DNA of 35,907 nt, taken from contig RFPI01000013.1 of assembly GCA_009926205.1 (NCBI GenBank), positions 1 through 35,907 on the forward strand, given 5' to 3'. The stretch's first letter is position 1. The number at the start of each line of letters is the position of its first letter. Shown here piece after piece: positions 19,377 to 27,118 of the stretch. The notes under the pieces were generated by a model. It had not been told where the DNA came from and did no database searches. It worked only from the letters and a program-made list of their open reading frames with translations. The DNA comes from Methylophilaceae bacterium (GTDB taxonomy: Bacteria; Pseudomonadota; Gammaproteobacteria; Burkholderiales; Methylophilaceae). The translations under genes were made by a program, and so were the position numbers.

Positions 19377-20018
19377 CTAAAGCATGACTTGCCAATCGTC
19401 TATGATGAAACGCAGATAAATTTTCGGGTGGCGTAGGGTGAGTTTGGTCGGCAAACTATACTTCTCCACCTCTTTGTATTCAGCATATTCAACAGACCAG
19501 TCACTTTGATTTAATTTGATTAATTTGCCAGCGCTATCCCATTGTTGCGCAATCACTGGCCCTGGAGCAGGGCGTCCTAAAATCCAATCATGCAAAAGTC
19601 TGACGGGCAAAGGCCAACCGAGGATTTGTTCAGTCAGTTGTTCGGCATCTTGGGCAGAGTATTGTTTATTATCACTCGTGACCAACATCACGCCATCTGC
19701 GCTTGCATTGATATCAGCGATGGTATTGCCTAGAGGGGAAATAAGAGAGATTTGTTGGCTATCCCCTGTTTTATGCCAATGAATTTGGCAACTGTAACCA
19801 CGCCCATCATATTGCACTGCCATACGACCTTCCAGGGCAAAATCATTCAGACCTACCAAGCTATGTTGATGCTGAAGAGCTGCTAAAGGAATGTCATCGG
19901 CAAACCCCATTATCGGGCATATTAAAAAGACTACAGAAACTAGCCAAGCTAATAGCACACCCGGCAAATCAAAACGACTTTGCCGGATGTATTGATGGTT
20001 GGACAACAAGAGAATCAC
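19377..20018 (-). CDS. lolB: Outer-membrane lipoprotein receptor LolB family protein, apparently without a lipobox
   Basis: LolB takes lipoproteins from the periplasmic carrier LolA and inserts them into the outer membrane. The mature domain fits the family from FALEGRMAVQYDGRGYSCQIHW through SLISPLGNTIADI, the LGWPLPVRLLHDWILGRPAPG block and the C-terminal strands, shown here in parts. The N-terminus is odd. A hydrophobic segment (about 21-39) contains one cysteine, C34, but it sits in VFLIC, with Ile before it, which is not a normal lipobox. A signal-peptidase I site after GFA (residue 40) looks better, which would make this a soluble periplasmic LolB. The GTG start at 20018 overlaps, as GTGA, the ancestral stop of the upstream TPR gene; no ribosome-binding site is visible. 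Confidence 0.88.
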   Translation of the reverse strand: MILLLSNHQYIRQSRFDLPGVLLAWLVSVVFLICPIMGFADDIPLAALQHQHSLVGLNDFALEGRMAVQYDGRGYSCQIHWHKTGDSQQISLISPLGNTIADINASADGVMLVTSDNKQYSAQDAEQLTEQILGWPLPVRLLHDWILGRPAPGPVIAQQWDSAGKLIKLNQSDWSVEYAEYKEVEKYSLPTKLTLRHPKIYLRFIIDDWQVML

Positions 20019-20104
20019 AGAGAGGGAGCTAAGCGTTTAATAGTCGCTTTTAAAGCATTGTTATCAGGATGCATTGCAGAGGCTTCATTCCAAATACGCA
20101 AGGC
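20015..20104 (-). pseudogene. Displaced C-terminal codons of the upstream TPR gene
   Basis: In the frame not used by the intact upstream reading frame, this stretch encodes 29 residues ending in a TGA at 20017-20015. It begins ALRIWNEASAMHPDNNALK and ends TIKRLAPSL. This is the expected last TPR-like helix of the lipoprotein gene, which instead continues into an unrelated 18-residue tail. The TGA shares bases with the lolB GTG start, the sort of four-base overlap expected of the unbroken ancestral operon. The break lies near 20105-20112. Confidence 0.75.
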
Positions 20105-21795
20105 CTACCTTTTGCCCACAGCACTTCACCCAAATGCGCTGAAATTTCAGGATCGGCTTGGGTTTGGTGGGCAAGTTTTAGGTAATGCAAGGATTCGTCA
20201 TACAGACCCAATCGATATAGCACCCAGCCCAAACTATCGATTACATAGTGGTCATTTGGGTTGATTTGCAATGCGCGCTCAATCAGATAGCGAGCCTCTT
20301 TCAAATTAATATTTCTATCAGCGAAAGAATAGCCAAGTGCGTTATAGGCTTGGGCATGGTCCGGACGATTGGCAATGATGCGGCGCAGCTGTTTTTCTAG
20401 CACGTCATATTTCTTAAGCTGCTCAGCTTGCATAGCATATTCATAGGCCAAATCATAAGCGTCAGGTAAGTTGGTGACCGCTTTGCTCAGCAGGTCAAAG
20501 GCCTGTTGATGACGATTCGCTTGGCTGAGCAAGTTGGCTTGCATCAAAATGACTGAAGATAGCTGCTGATTCGTTAAGTGGTGCATTTCATCTAAAAATG
20601 CCACAGCGGCATCAACACCCTTGCTACGGTTGAGCAGGTTAGCAATATTAAGGTTAGCCTCTACATAATGATTCTGTGAGGCGAATTCAGGATGATGCTC
20701 CGCCATCATATTGTCATTCTGTACTTGCTTGTACCAAAAGATGGCTTGCGCCTCATCAAGTTTTTTCTCAGCCACTTGGCCTAGGTATAAATAAATTTGA
20801 TCCTTATCTTTTATTTCAAGGTTCAATGCTTGCTTGAAATACTTTTCAGCGCCGTCATAGTCGCCAGACTCTGCAGAGAGAAGACCTAACACGATAGTGA
20901 TTTCGGCTACATGATCTTTCACGGCCAACAATGAAATCAATTCTTGCTTGGCCTCTAAAAATCGTTTGCTAGCCACTAACATTTTGGACATATTCAAACG
21001 GGCATCATAGGCCTCTGGATGTTTGCTAATAAATCCTTGATAGAGTTTAACGGCTTGTTCTGGCGAGCGTCTAAACAGTGCGTCAGCCCAATGAATGATG
21101 CCAATTTCCCATTCAGGATGTAATTGGTTAGCACGCTCTGCCTGACTGATGGCTAATTCAATATTGCCACTATGCAAAGCGGCTTGGCTAATGGCTAAGA
21201 ATGCTTCTGGTAAATCGGGGTAAGGCTGAGCAAGTTCTTGCACGAGATTGAGCACGGCACTTTTGTCTGGTTGAGAGCCAAGCAATGACTCCAACTGAAG
21301 AAACGCGGTCGGCCTATTGTCGCTGAGGGCCATTAACTTTTTTAAGTAGGGCTTTGCTGATTTAGGATCGCCAGAAAAGATAAAAAACTGAGCTACAGTT
21401 TGATTAGCTTCGATAGACTCAGGAGCCAATGTCGTCCATAGCTTTGCCGCCTCAAGCGCTAACCTTGGTGATTTGGCATAGAACGCCATTTTAGTGGAGC
21501 GTTCTGCAAAACTTGCATCCCCTAATGCATTGGCTAATTCAAAGAATAATTGCCCGGATGCCAAAGGTTCGCCACGTTGGCTGGCAACTTCAGCAAGAAG
21601 ATACTTGAATACATATTCAGCCTGCTTATCATTTTCGTTAGTGGACTCAACACGAGCTGGGGCAGCAGCCTGCGGAGCTTTCTTTTGCGTTTGGCTCGCC
21701 TGAGGCTTATCTTTTTTTACGTCTGCATGCGTACATGCAGTGAGGCCAAGTAAGCTGGCAATAAGCAAGCAAGCGGGAAGGTTTTTTAGCGTCAT
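20050..21795 (-). CDS. TPR-repeat lipoprotein, 3' end frameshifted
   Basis: The 581-aa product starts with a lipoprotein signal peptide, LLGLTAC with C21 as the likely acylated cysteine. A Lys/Gln/Ala linker (about 25-50) follows, then many degenerate tetratricopeptide repeats to the C-terminus, including PEAYDARLNMSKMLVASKRFLEA and PDHAQAYNALGYSFADRN. TPR lipoproteins of this kind commonly sit before lolB and ispE in betaproteobacteria; their function is unknown, probably protein scaffolding at the cell envelope. The last 18 residues (RPCVFGMKPLQCILITML) do not look like TPR sequence, while the lost 29 residues are readable in another frame down to 20015. A net loss of a few bases near 20105-20112 explains this; comparison with the usual spacing of the motif suggests about ten bases. 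The protein may still fold, lacking only its last repeat. Confidence 0.88.
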   Translation of the reverse strand: MTLKNLPACLLIASLLGLTACTHADVKKDKPQASQTQKKAPQAAAPARVESTNENDKQAEYVFKYLLAEVASQRGEPLASGQLFFELANALGDASFAERSTKMAFYAKSPRLALEAAKLWTTLAPESIEANQTVAQFFIFSGDPKSAKPYLKKLMALSDNRPTAFLQLESLLGSQPDKSAVLNLVQELAQPYPDLPEAFLAISQAALHSGNIELAISQAERANQLHPEWEIGIIHWADALFRRSPEQAVKLYQGFISKHPEAYDARLNMSKMLVASKRFLEAKQELISLLAVKDHVAEITIVLGLLSAESGDYDGAEKYFKQALNLEIKDKDQIYLYLGQVAEKKLDEAQAIFWYKQVQNDNMMAEHHPEFASQNHYVEANLNIANLLNRSKGVDAAVAFLDEMHHLTNQQLSSVILMQANLLSQANRHQQAFDLLSKAVTNLPDAYDLAYEYAMQAEQLKKYDVLEKQLRRIIANRPDHAQAYNALGYSFADRNINLKEARYLIERALQINPNDHYVIDSLGWVLYRLGLYDESLHYLKLAHQTQADPEISAHLGEVLWAKGRPCVFGMKPLQCILITML

Positions 21796-22066
21796 CGTCT
21801 CTACTTTATATATATTTATAAATAAGCAAATTTTTTACATTCGCCAAACTGTTTGGATAAGGACTTTATCAGTTCTTTAGTCAGTGACAGCGTCAGCAAG
21901 TTCATACATAATGAGCGCAGACTATAGCCGCTTCAGGGAAACTTTCCAATAGCAAGCGCTCTAAGCCATGTAATTAAAGCTTTATAGCGTGTCGCGGGCA
22001 AGTTTCAAACTTTTTTTAAGTCGATTTTTATTCGGAACGGCGAACTCAACATTAGTGCCATTAATC

Positions 22067-22096
22067 AAACGCTTGACATCTGTCAGGCGTTTTTTT
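22067..22096 (+). terminator. Terminator-like hairpin upstream of the ABC operon
   Basis: AAACGCTTGACA pairs with TGTCAGGCGTTT through one G-T wobble, and the 3' arm runs into seven Ts (22090-22096). This looks like a strong intrinsic terminator for plus-strand transcription, yet no plus-strand gene precedes it since mutually divergent genes flank the region. It could end a small RNA, attenuate the ABC operon, or act only as DNA, because its 5' arm contains a -35 box. Confidence 0.6.
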
Positions 22097-22101
22097 AATG
22101 T
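22073..22101 (+). promoter_or_regulatory. Candidate promoter of the ABC operon, inside the hairpin
   Basis: A perfect -35 box TTGACA (22073-22078) is followed after 17 bases by TAATGT (22096-22101), which keeps the key T1, A2 and T6 positions of a -10 box. Transcription would start near 22108, giving a leader of about 43 bases with GGAG at 22136-22139 before the ATG at 22151. Confidence 0.5.
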
Positions 22102-22150
22102 GATGCCCCCTCATGACAGGGCAATAATACATCTCGGAGTGAAGTTTTAA

Positions 22151-23095
22151 ATGGCAAAAGAGACAAAAACCAATATGGCTGAAATCACTGTTAGTGCCAA
22201 CCATCTAACCCGGTTATATGGTGGCAGGGCTGCCGTGAGTGATGTGAGCTTCACCCTTAGTAAAGGTGAAGTGTTAGGATTTTTGGGCCCCAATGGTGCG
22301 GGTAAATCTACCACGATGAAAATGTTGACCGGCAACTTGGCCCCTAGCGCTGGTAGTGTGAAAATTTGTGGTATCGACATGATAGAGAATCCCAAAGAAG
22401 CCAAAGCATTGATAGGCTATTTGCCCGAGACTCCGCCGCTTTATCGTGAATTGACAGTGGATGAATTTTTGACGGTCACTGCTAGATTGCATGGAATCTC
22501 CTCTAAGGCCATTAAGTCTGCGGTTGATCGTGCCAAGCAGCGCTGTGGTTTAACTGAAATGAGCAAGCGTCTGATTGAGAATCTTTCTAAAGGTTATCAA
22601 CAACGTGTCGGTATCGCCCAAGCGATTATTCACAATCCTATGGTAGTTATCCTAGATGAACCAACAGTCGGTTTGGATCCGATTCAAATCCGAGATATTC
22701 GTACATTGATTAAAGAGTTGGGTAAAGAACACAGTGTGATTCTCTCTACTCATATTCTTCCAGAAGTTGAAATCGTTTGTGATCATGTACAGATTATTGA
22801 TAAAGGCCAGTTGATATTCAATGGCTCTATTGATCTGTTGAAAAAACAGCGTCAGGGTAATCGTCTATTAATAGGTTTGCGTAATGCACCAACATTAACT
22901 TCACTTGAGAAAATTGCTCAAGTAGAGAAAGCAGAGTCATTAGACAATGGCTTGATTCGCGTTTACTTCACTCCCGGTGAGTCACCTGCAGAAAAAATTG
23001 TCGCAGCAGCGGTGAAAGGTGACTGGGGTTTATTCCAAATTCAACCTGATCAAACATCCTTAGAAGATGTATTTGTTCAGTTGACGCATCAATAA
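22151..23095 (+). CDS. ABC transporter ATP-binding protein, GldA-like
   Basis: This is the ATPase of an ABC-2 type system. The 314-aa product has Walker A GPNGAGKST (46-54), the signature LSKGYQQRVGIAQA (146-159), Walker B VVILDEP (165-171), a D-loop GLDP and the switch histidine H201. The C-terminal 90 residues form the extension common to GldA/NodI/CcmA-type exporters. The ATG at 22151 is used; a second ATG eight codons later (MAEITVS) is possible. It heads a four-gene operon with an ABC-2 permease, a GldG-like protein and a DUF4340 protein. In Bacteroidetes the homologous GldA/F/G set is tied to gliding, but similar sets occur in non-gliding proteobacteria, where the substrate is unknown. 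Confidence 0.9.
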   Translation: MAKETKTNMAEITVSANHLTRLYGGRAAVSDVSFTLSKGEVLGFLGPNGAGKSTTMKMLTGNLAPSAGSVKICGIDMIENPKEAKALIGYLPETPPLYRELTVDEFLTVTARLHGISSKAIKSAVDRAKQRCGLTEMSKRLIENLSKGYQQRVGIAQAIIHNPMVVILDEPTVGLDPIQIRDIRTLIKELGKEHSVILSTHILPEVEIVCDHVQIIDKGQLIFNGSIDLLKKQRQGNRLLIGLRNAPTLTSLEKIAQVEKAESLDNGLIRVYFTPGESPAEKIVAAAVKGDWGLFQIQPDQTSLEDVFVQLTHQ

Positions 23096-23115
23096 TTTTT
23101 CAAGCGAGCATAGAT

Positions 23116-23862
23116 ATGATTTGGCATTTGGCGAGAAAAGAAATTAAAAGTTTATTTGCTTCCCCTATGGGCTGGGTGATTTTGGCTCTATTGCAATTCT
23201 GGTTGGGGCTGAAGTTTTACAGTGGCATCAATAATTATTTCCAAGTGATGTCCGGCATTATTCGTCCTGCGGAACGTATGGGGGTGACCTCTTTTATAGG
23301 ACAAAGTGTATTCGGTGACGCTTCCTTCTTTATGTTGGTGGCGGTTCCTTTGCTATCCATGCGCTTGATTAGTGAAGAGCGTAAGAGCAATACCTTGCCA
23401 TTTTTAATGACTGCACCTATGTCACTGACACAAATCGTGATTGGCAAATTCTTAGGTTTAGTGGCGTTCTTATCCATATTGATTGGCTTTGTACTCATTA
23501 TGTTGTTAACCCTAGGTTTATGGGCCGACATCGATTATGGCTACTTAGTCTCCAATACATTGGGTCTTTGGTTATTGGTGGCCAGCTTCTGTTCTTTGGG
23601 CTTGTACTTTTCTAGCTTGACGGCGCAGCCTGTGGTGGCGGCCATCATCACCTTTATTGCTTTATTTGGCTTGATGATTTTCGATCGTTTCTTTACCGGC
23701 AACGAGGGTAGCATCATGAATTACCTCTCTATGATGCAGCATTTTCAGCCCTTTGCGCGTGGCTTGATTGACACCGCAGATATTGCCTATTTCTTGCTGT
23801 TTATTATTGCTTTTTTAACTTTAACCATACGCCGCCTAGATGCGGATCGTCTGCGCGGATAA
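23116..23862 (+). CDS. ABC-2 type permease, GldF-like
   Basis: The 248-aa product has six predicted membrane segments (about 20-35, 68-84, 106-133, 143-165, 172-190, 220-238). Between the second and third is the ABC-2 coupling region SEERKSNTLPFLMTAPMS (about 86-103), which contacts the ATPase. It starts 20 bases after the ATPase gene stop with a weak ribosome-binding site and ends 10 bases before the GldG-like gene. It is the membrane channel of the system. Substrate cannot be told from sequence. One permease gene is visible, so the transporter would be a homodimer unless the GldG-like partner contributes. Confidence 0.88.
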   Translation: MIWHLARKEIKSLFASPMGWVILALLQFWLGLKFYSGINNYFQVMSGIIRPAERMGVTSFIGQSVFGDASFFMLVAVPLLSMRLISEERKSNTLPFLMTAPMSLTQIVIGKFLGLVAFLSILIGFVLIMLLTLGLWADIDYGYLVSNTLGLWLLVASFCSLGLYFSSLTAQPVVAAIITFIALFGLMIFDRFFTGNEGSIMNYLSMMQHFQPFARGLIDTADIAYFLLFIIAFLTLTIRRLDADRLRG

Positions 23863-23872
23863 AGGTTGCACG

Positions 23873-25279
23873 ATGAAGACTCAACTCAAATTACGTTTAC
23901 AGCTGCTGATGCAAAATAGCTTTTTTGTTATTTTGTTTTTGATATTAATTGGCTTGATTGGCTGGATTACACATCAATACCATGTGGCCACCGATGTCAC
24001 ACAGAGCTCACGCAATATTCTCAGTGAGGGTAGTGTGAATGTCCTCAAACAAATGAAGTCTCCGATCACGATTACAGTGTTTGCCTCGGCAGATAATGCC
24101 TCTCATGGGGAAACTTATCGTAAAGGTGTGAAAGACTTTATCTATCGTTACCAACGCACCAAACCGGACATTAAAGTCGAATTCGTTAGCCCAGCCGAAG
24201 ACCCCAAGCGAACCCAGGAAGCTGGTGTTGTCGCAGAGGGAGAGCTGATTGTCGAGTACGAAAAACGCTCGGAGCATCTGTTGCCACCCTATGCGGAACA
24301 AGAGATGACTAATTTGTTAGTGCGTTTATCACGTACTCGTCAACAGGCGATTATGTATCTGGACGGCCATGGTGAAAGAAATCTGATTGGTAAAAAAGAT
24401 CATGATATCGGAGAGTTTGGTAAACAGCTTGAAGATAAAGGTTTCAAGTTTGCGAATCCAGACTTAGTCAGTGGTAAAAACATTCCAGAGCAAAGCTCTA
24501 TGCTGGTGATTGCTGGCCCGCAAAAAGATCTTTCAGACATCGAAGTAAAGAAAATCAAGGCTTGGTTAGATAGCGGTGGCAATTTACTTTGGATGTTGGA
24601 TGATGATAATTATCGTGGCATGAAGGTCATCGCTGAATACCTAGGATTAAAAGTTTCCAGTGGTGTTGCAGTCGATCCATCTTCATCAAAAGATGGCGTC
24701 AGTGCTAAACATGTATTTAGCTACCAGTATGGCGACCACGCAATTACTCGTAACTTTATGCTTCGCACCTTGTTCCAAGAAGCTCATCAAGTCAATGCGC
24801 AAGGCAATGATGACAACGGTTGGCAAGTATCCAATCTGATTGATGTTGCGGCATCTGGTTGGTTGGAAAATGACCGTAAAGAGTTATCAGGCGATGTTAA
24901 TAAAATTAGCTATGATGCCAAATCCGACGTTTCAGGACCGATCAATATTGCCGTTGCTCTTGAGCGCAAATATGGCAAAAAGGGTCAGCGTGTGGTTGTC
25001 ATCGGTAACGCTAATTTCTTGTCGAATACCTTTGTGGCTACCCAAGGTAACTTAGACTTGGGCGTGAATATTGTGAACTGGCTTGCAGGGGATGATTCTT
25101 TAATTACGATTCAACCAAAACCTCTGAAAGATGCCAATGTGAATATCAAACCAGGTATTCTGACATGGCTGATTTTCTTGCCTATCTTTGATAAACCTCT
25201 AGGTTTATTTATGGTGGTGATTCCTTTGGCATTGTTGGTATCCGGTATTTTACTTTGGTTGAAACGCCGCAAAGCCTAA
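23873..25279 (+). CDS. GldG-like ABC-associated membrane protein
   Basis: The 468-aa product has an N-terminal membrane anchor (about 16-33) and a long extracytoplasmic domain. This opens with the family-typical DVTQSSRNILSEGSVNVLK, followed by ITVFASAD and later YLDGHGER near residue 163. A C-terminal membrane helix (about 438-460) is followed by a KRRK tail. The domain matches the ABC-type uncharacterised transport auxiliary family (related to GldG and to IFT52). The start at 23873 was chosen because AAAGG lies eight bases before it; a longer frame to 23840 runs inside the permease gene. It probably forms the periplasmic part of the complex with the permease. Confidence 0.87.
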   Translation: MKTQLKLRLQLLMQNSFFVILFLILIGLIGWITHQYHVATDVTQSSRNILSEGSVNVLKQMKSPITITVFASADNASHGETYRKGVKDFIYRYQRTKPDIKVEFVSPAEDPKRTQEAGVVAEGELIVEYEKRSEHLLPPYAEQEMTNLLVRLSRTRQQAIMYLDGHGERNLIGKKDHDIGEFGKQLEDKGFKFANPDLVSGKNIPEQSSMLVIAGPQKDLSDIEVKKIKAWLDSGGNLLWMLDDDNYRGMKVIAEYLGLKVSSGVAVDPSSSKDGVSAKHVFSYQYGDHAITRNFMLRTLFQEAHQVNAQGNDDNGWQVSNLIDVAASGWLENDRKELSGDVNKISYDAKSDVSGPINIAVALERKYGKKGQRVVVIGNANFLSNTFVATQGNLDLGVNIVNWLAGDDSLITIQPKPLKDANVNIKPGILTWLIFLPIFDKPLGLFMVVIPLALLVSGILLWLKRRKA

Positions 25280-25314
25280 TGGATTGATAGCAATAAATGG
25301 AGTGAGATGCTGAA

Positions 25315-26217
25315 ATGAAGTCGCGCTGGATTTTAAATTTTGTATTGTTATTGGTGGTGCTGATTGTCGGTGCTGTGGTGTATTTTAGCCCCAAACAATC
25401 ACAACAGCAGGTACAGGATTATGAGGTCTCTTCGTTAAGGTTGGCGGATATGAATGCCATCAGCATTGAGTTTCCAGCCCAAGCCTCATTGAAGTTTGAG
25501 AAGCGTGATGGCTTTTGGTACTTGCAACAACCTTATGCTGCGCGTGCTGACCAACAATTGGTAGGCAGATTGATGTCGATTGTGGCAGCTCGCAGCAAAC
25601 AAAAATTCCCTGCAGATGATGCCGCTAAGTTTGGCTTGGACCAACCTAAGTTGGTATTGCGTTTAAATGATGCGGTGTTTACTTTTGGTACCTACAACAC
25701 AGTCAGCCAAGAGCAATATGTTGCATACAATGGCTCGGTGTTTATGTTGCCCACCATCTATGCCGAAAATGCACAAATCCAAGTGACTGAGTTTCTAGAT
25801 AAGAACTTGTTCCGACCTACTGAGAAGGTTGCTGGTTTTGATTTTGGGCATTTGGAGCAGTGGCAAGGGACTAAATTAAATGTAGATTTAGTGGATGGTA
25901 GCTGGAAAGTTTCTTTGCCCAAGGCACAGGCAAAACAGTCAGAAATGCAAGAGTGGTTTGATGGGTTTTGGCGCAATATTGCAGCCCCTCGTGTTGAGCC
26001 TGACAAAATTGATAAACGCATGAACTATCCCTATTTCGATGTCAAAATGCAAGGCGGTAGCAAAGTGCGCTTTTATAAAGTGCAAGAGTCACCAGAGTTG
26101 TTGATTTATCGCGACGATGAGGGCTTGTTATACCATTTGCCTTCAGACCTTGGTTTTACCTTATTAAACCCACCAGTCAATTTGCCTGACGATAAAAAGT
26201 CCGCTGGCGCAAAATAA
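25315..26217 (+). CDS. DUF4340 domain protein, membrane-anchored
   Basis: The 300-aa product has a short cytoplasmic N-terminus, one membrane segment (about 7-24), then an extracytoplasmic region rich in beta structure with repeated motifs of the kind FEKRDGFWYL and KFGLDQPKLVLRL that mark DUF4340. The C-terminus is polar (DDKKSAGAK). DUF4340 genes usually follow gldG-like genes, as here after a 35-base gap, so it is likely an accessory subunit of the ABC system. No catalytic residues can be named. mutM follows after 27 bases and may be co-transcribed. Confidence 0.85.
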   Translation: MKSRWILNFVLLLVVLIVGAVVYFSPKQSQQQVQDYEVSSLRLADMNAISIEFPAQASLKFEKRDGFWYLQQPYAARADQQLVGRLMSIVAARSKQKFPADDAAKFGLDQPKLVLRLNDAVFTFGTYNTVSQEQYVAYNGSVFMLPTIYAENAQIQVTEFLDKNLFRPTEKVAGFDFGHLEQWQGTKLNVDLVDGSWKVSLPKAQAKQSEMQEWFDGFWRNIAAPRVEPDKIDKRMNYPYFDVKMQGGSKVRFYKVQESPELLIYRDDEGLLYHLPSDLGFTLLNPPVNLPDDKKSAGAK

Positions 26218-26244
26218 TCCTGTATCCCTTCAGGAATCTAGACC

Positions 26245-27099
26245 TTGCCCGAACTACCCGAAGTTGAGATTAGCAAGCGAGGTCTAGAGCCCTTGCTTGG
26301 CGCCACTATCGCGCAAGTGAATATCCATTTCCCTACCTTGCGCTGGCCTATTCCTCCAGAGCTCAGCAGCGTATTGCCGCAGGCTCAGGTCGCAACATTA
26401 TCCCGCCGTGCAAAATATATTTTGGTAGCGTTTCGCAATCAACAAGGTCATTTAGGCACGATGCTATTGCACTTGGGGATGTCGGGTAGATTATGTTTGT
26501 TACCAGCGCAAGAGCCTAGGGCTAAGCATGACCATATCGAGTGGTTATTTACCGATGGAAGAATACTGCGCTTACGTGACCCGCGTCGATTTGGCGCAGT
26601 GCTATGGATTCCTGCAGATAATGAGCAAGCCCAATTGCAGGCCTTACAGCAACATCCTTTACTAAAATCTTTAGGACCAGAGCCCTTGTTGGCAGACTTC
26701 GACGCTGAATACTTATACCGCAGTACGCGAGGTAAAACTGCTGCAATTAAATTGGTCATTATGGACAGCCATATGGTGGTGGGGGTGGGGAATATATATG
26801 CCAGTGAAAGTTTGTTTAGGTCTGGCATACACCCGCAAAAACCGGCTGGAAAACTAAGCAAAACGCAATGTGCTAGATTGGTAGAGGAAATTAAATCCAC
26901 ATTGGCCGAGGCGATACAGGCGGGTGGAAGTAGTTTGCGTGATTTTTTTGGTGCGGATGGCAACCCCGGCTATTTTCAACAGCACTACTTCGTTTATGCG
27001 CGACCAGGTTTGGCATGCGAGAGATGCCAAAGCGTTATCCGACAAATCAAACAGGGACAGCGCTCAACCTTTTTCTGTCCCAAATGTCAGCGCAAATAG
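26245..27099 (+). CDS. mutM: Formamidopyrimidine-DNA glycosylase
   Basis: MutM (Fpg) removes 8-oxoguanine and formamidopyrimidines from DNA and cleaves the abasic site. The mature N-terminus must be PELPEVE, with the catalytic Pro2 and Glu3. This fixes the start at the TTG codon 26245, with AGGA about nine bases upstream. Other features are LLHLGMSGRL, the conserved lysine in RRAKYILVAF, and the C-terminal zinc finger CERC-x16-CPKC (VYARPGLACERCQ, STFFCPKCQRK). The length of 284 aa is slightly above the usual 270. It is transcribed with or just after the ABC operon and converges on the symporter gene across 19 bases. Confidence 0.97.
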   Translation: MPELPEVEISKRGLEPLLGATIAQVNIHFPTLRWPIPPELSSVLPQAQVATLSRRAKYILVAFRNQQGHLGTMLLHLGMSGRLCLLPAQEPRAKHDHIEWLFTDGRILRLRDPRRFGAVLWIPADNEQAQLQALQQHPLLKSLGPEPLLADFDAEYLYRSTRGKTAAIKLVIMDSHMVVGVGNIYASESLFRSGIHPQKPAGKLSKTQCARLVEEIKSTLAEAIQAGGSSLRDFFGADGNPGYFQQHYFVYARPGLACERCQSVIRQIKQGQRSTFFCPKCQRK

Positions 27100-27118
27100 C
27101 GCAACTGTACGCCGCATC

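Larger units (their letters stand above)
21796..22150. other. 355-base divergent intergenic region
   Basis: No gene is seen in it. It separates the minus-strand TPR-lolB operon from the plus-strand ABC operon. From left to right it holds AT-rich sequence with overlapping TATA-like stretches (21800-21830) that may be the TPR operon's -10 region, and a palindrome CCAAAC-T-GTTTGG at 21844-21856. Next comes unremarkable sequence to about 21999, then a weak AT-rich hairpin AAGTTT/AAACTT with a T-run at 22000-22017. Last is the terminator/promoter overlap at 22067-22101, described separately. A small hairpin TGCCC/GGGCA (22104-22123) lies in the expected leader of the ABC operon. Confidence 0.6.

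Noticed and set aside
26448-26963. A 171-residue open frame on the minus strand opposite mutM
   Set aside because: mutM is unmistakable on the plus strand with catalytic and zinc-finger motifs; the antisense frame has no recognisable domain.
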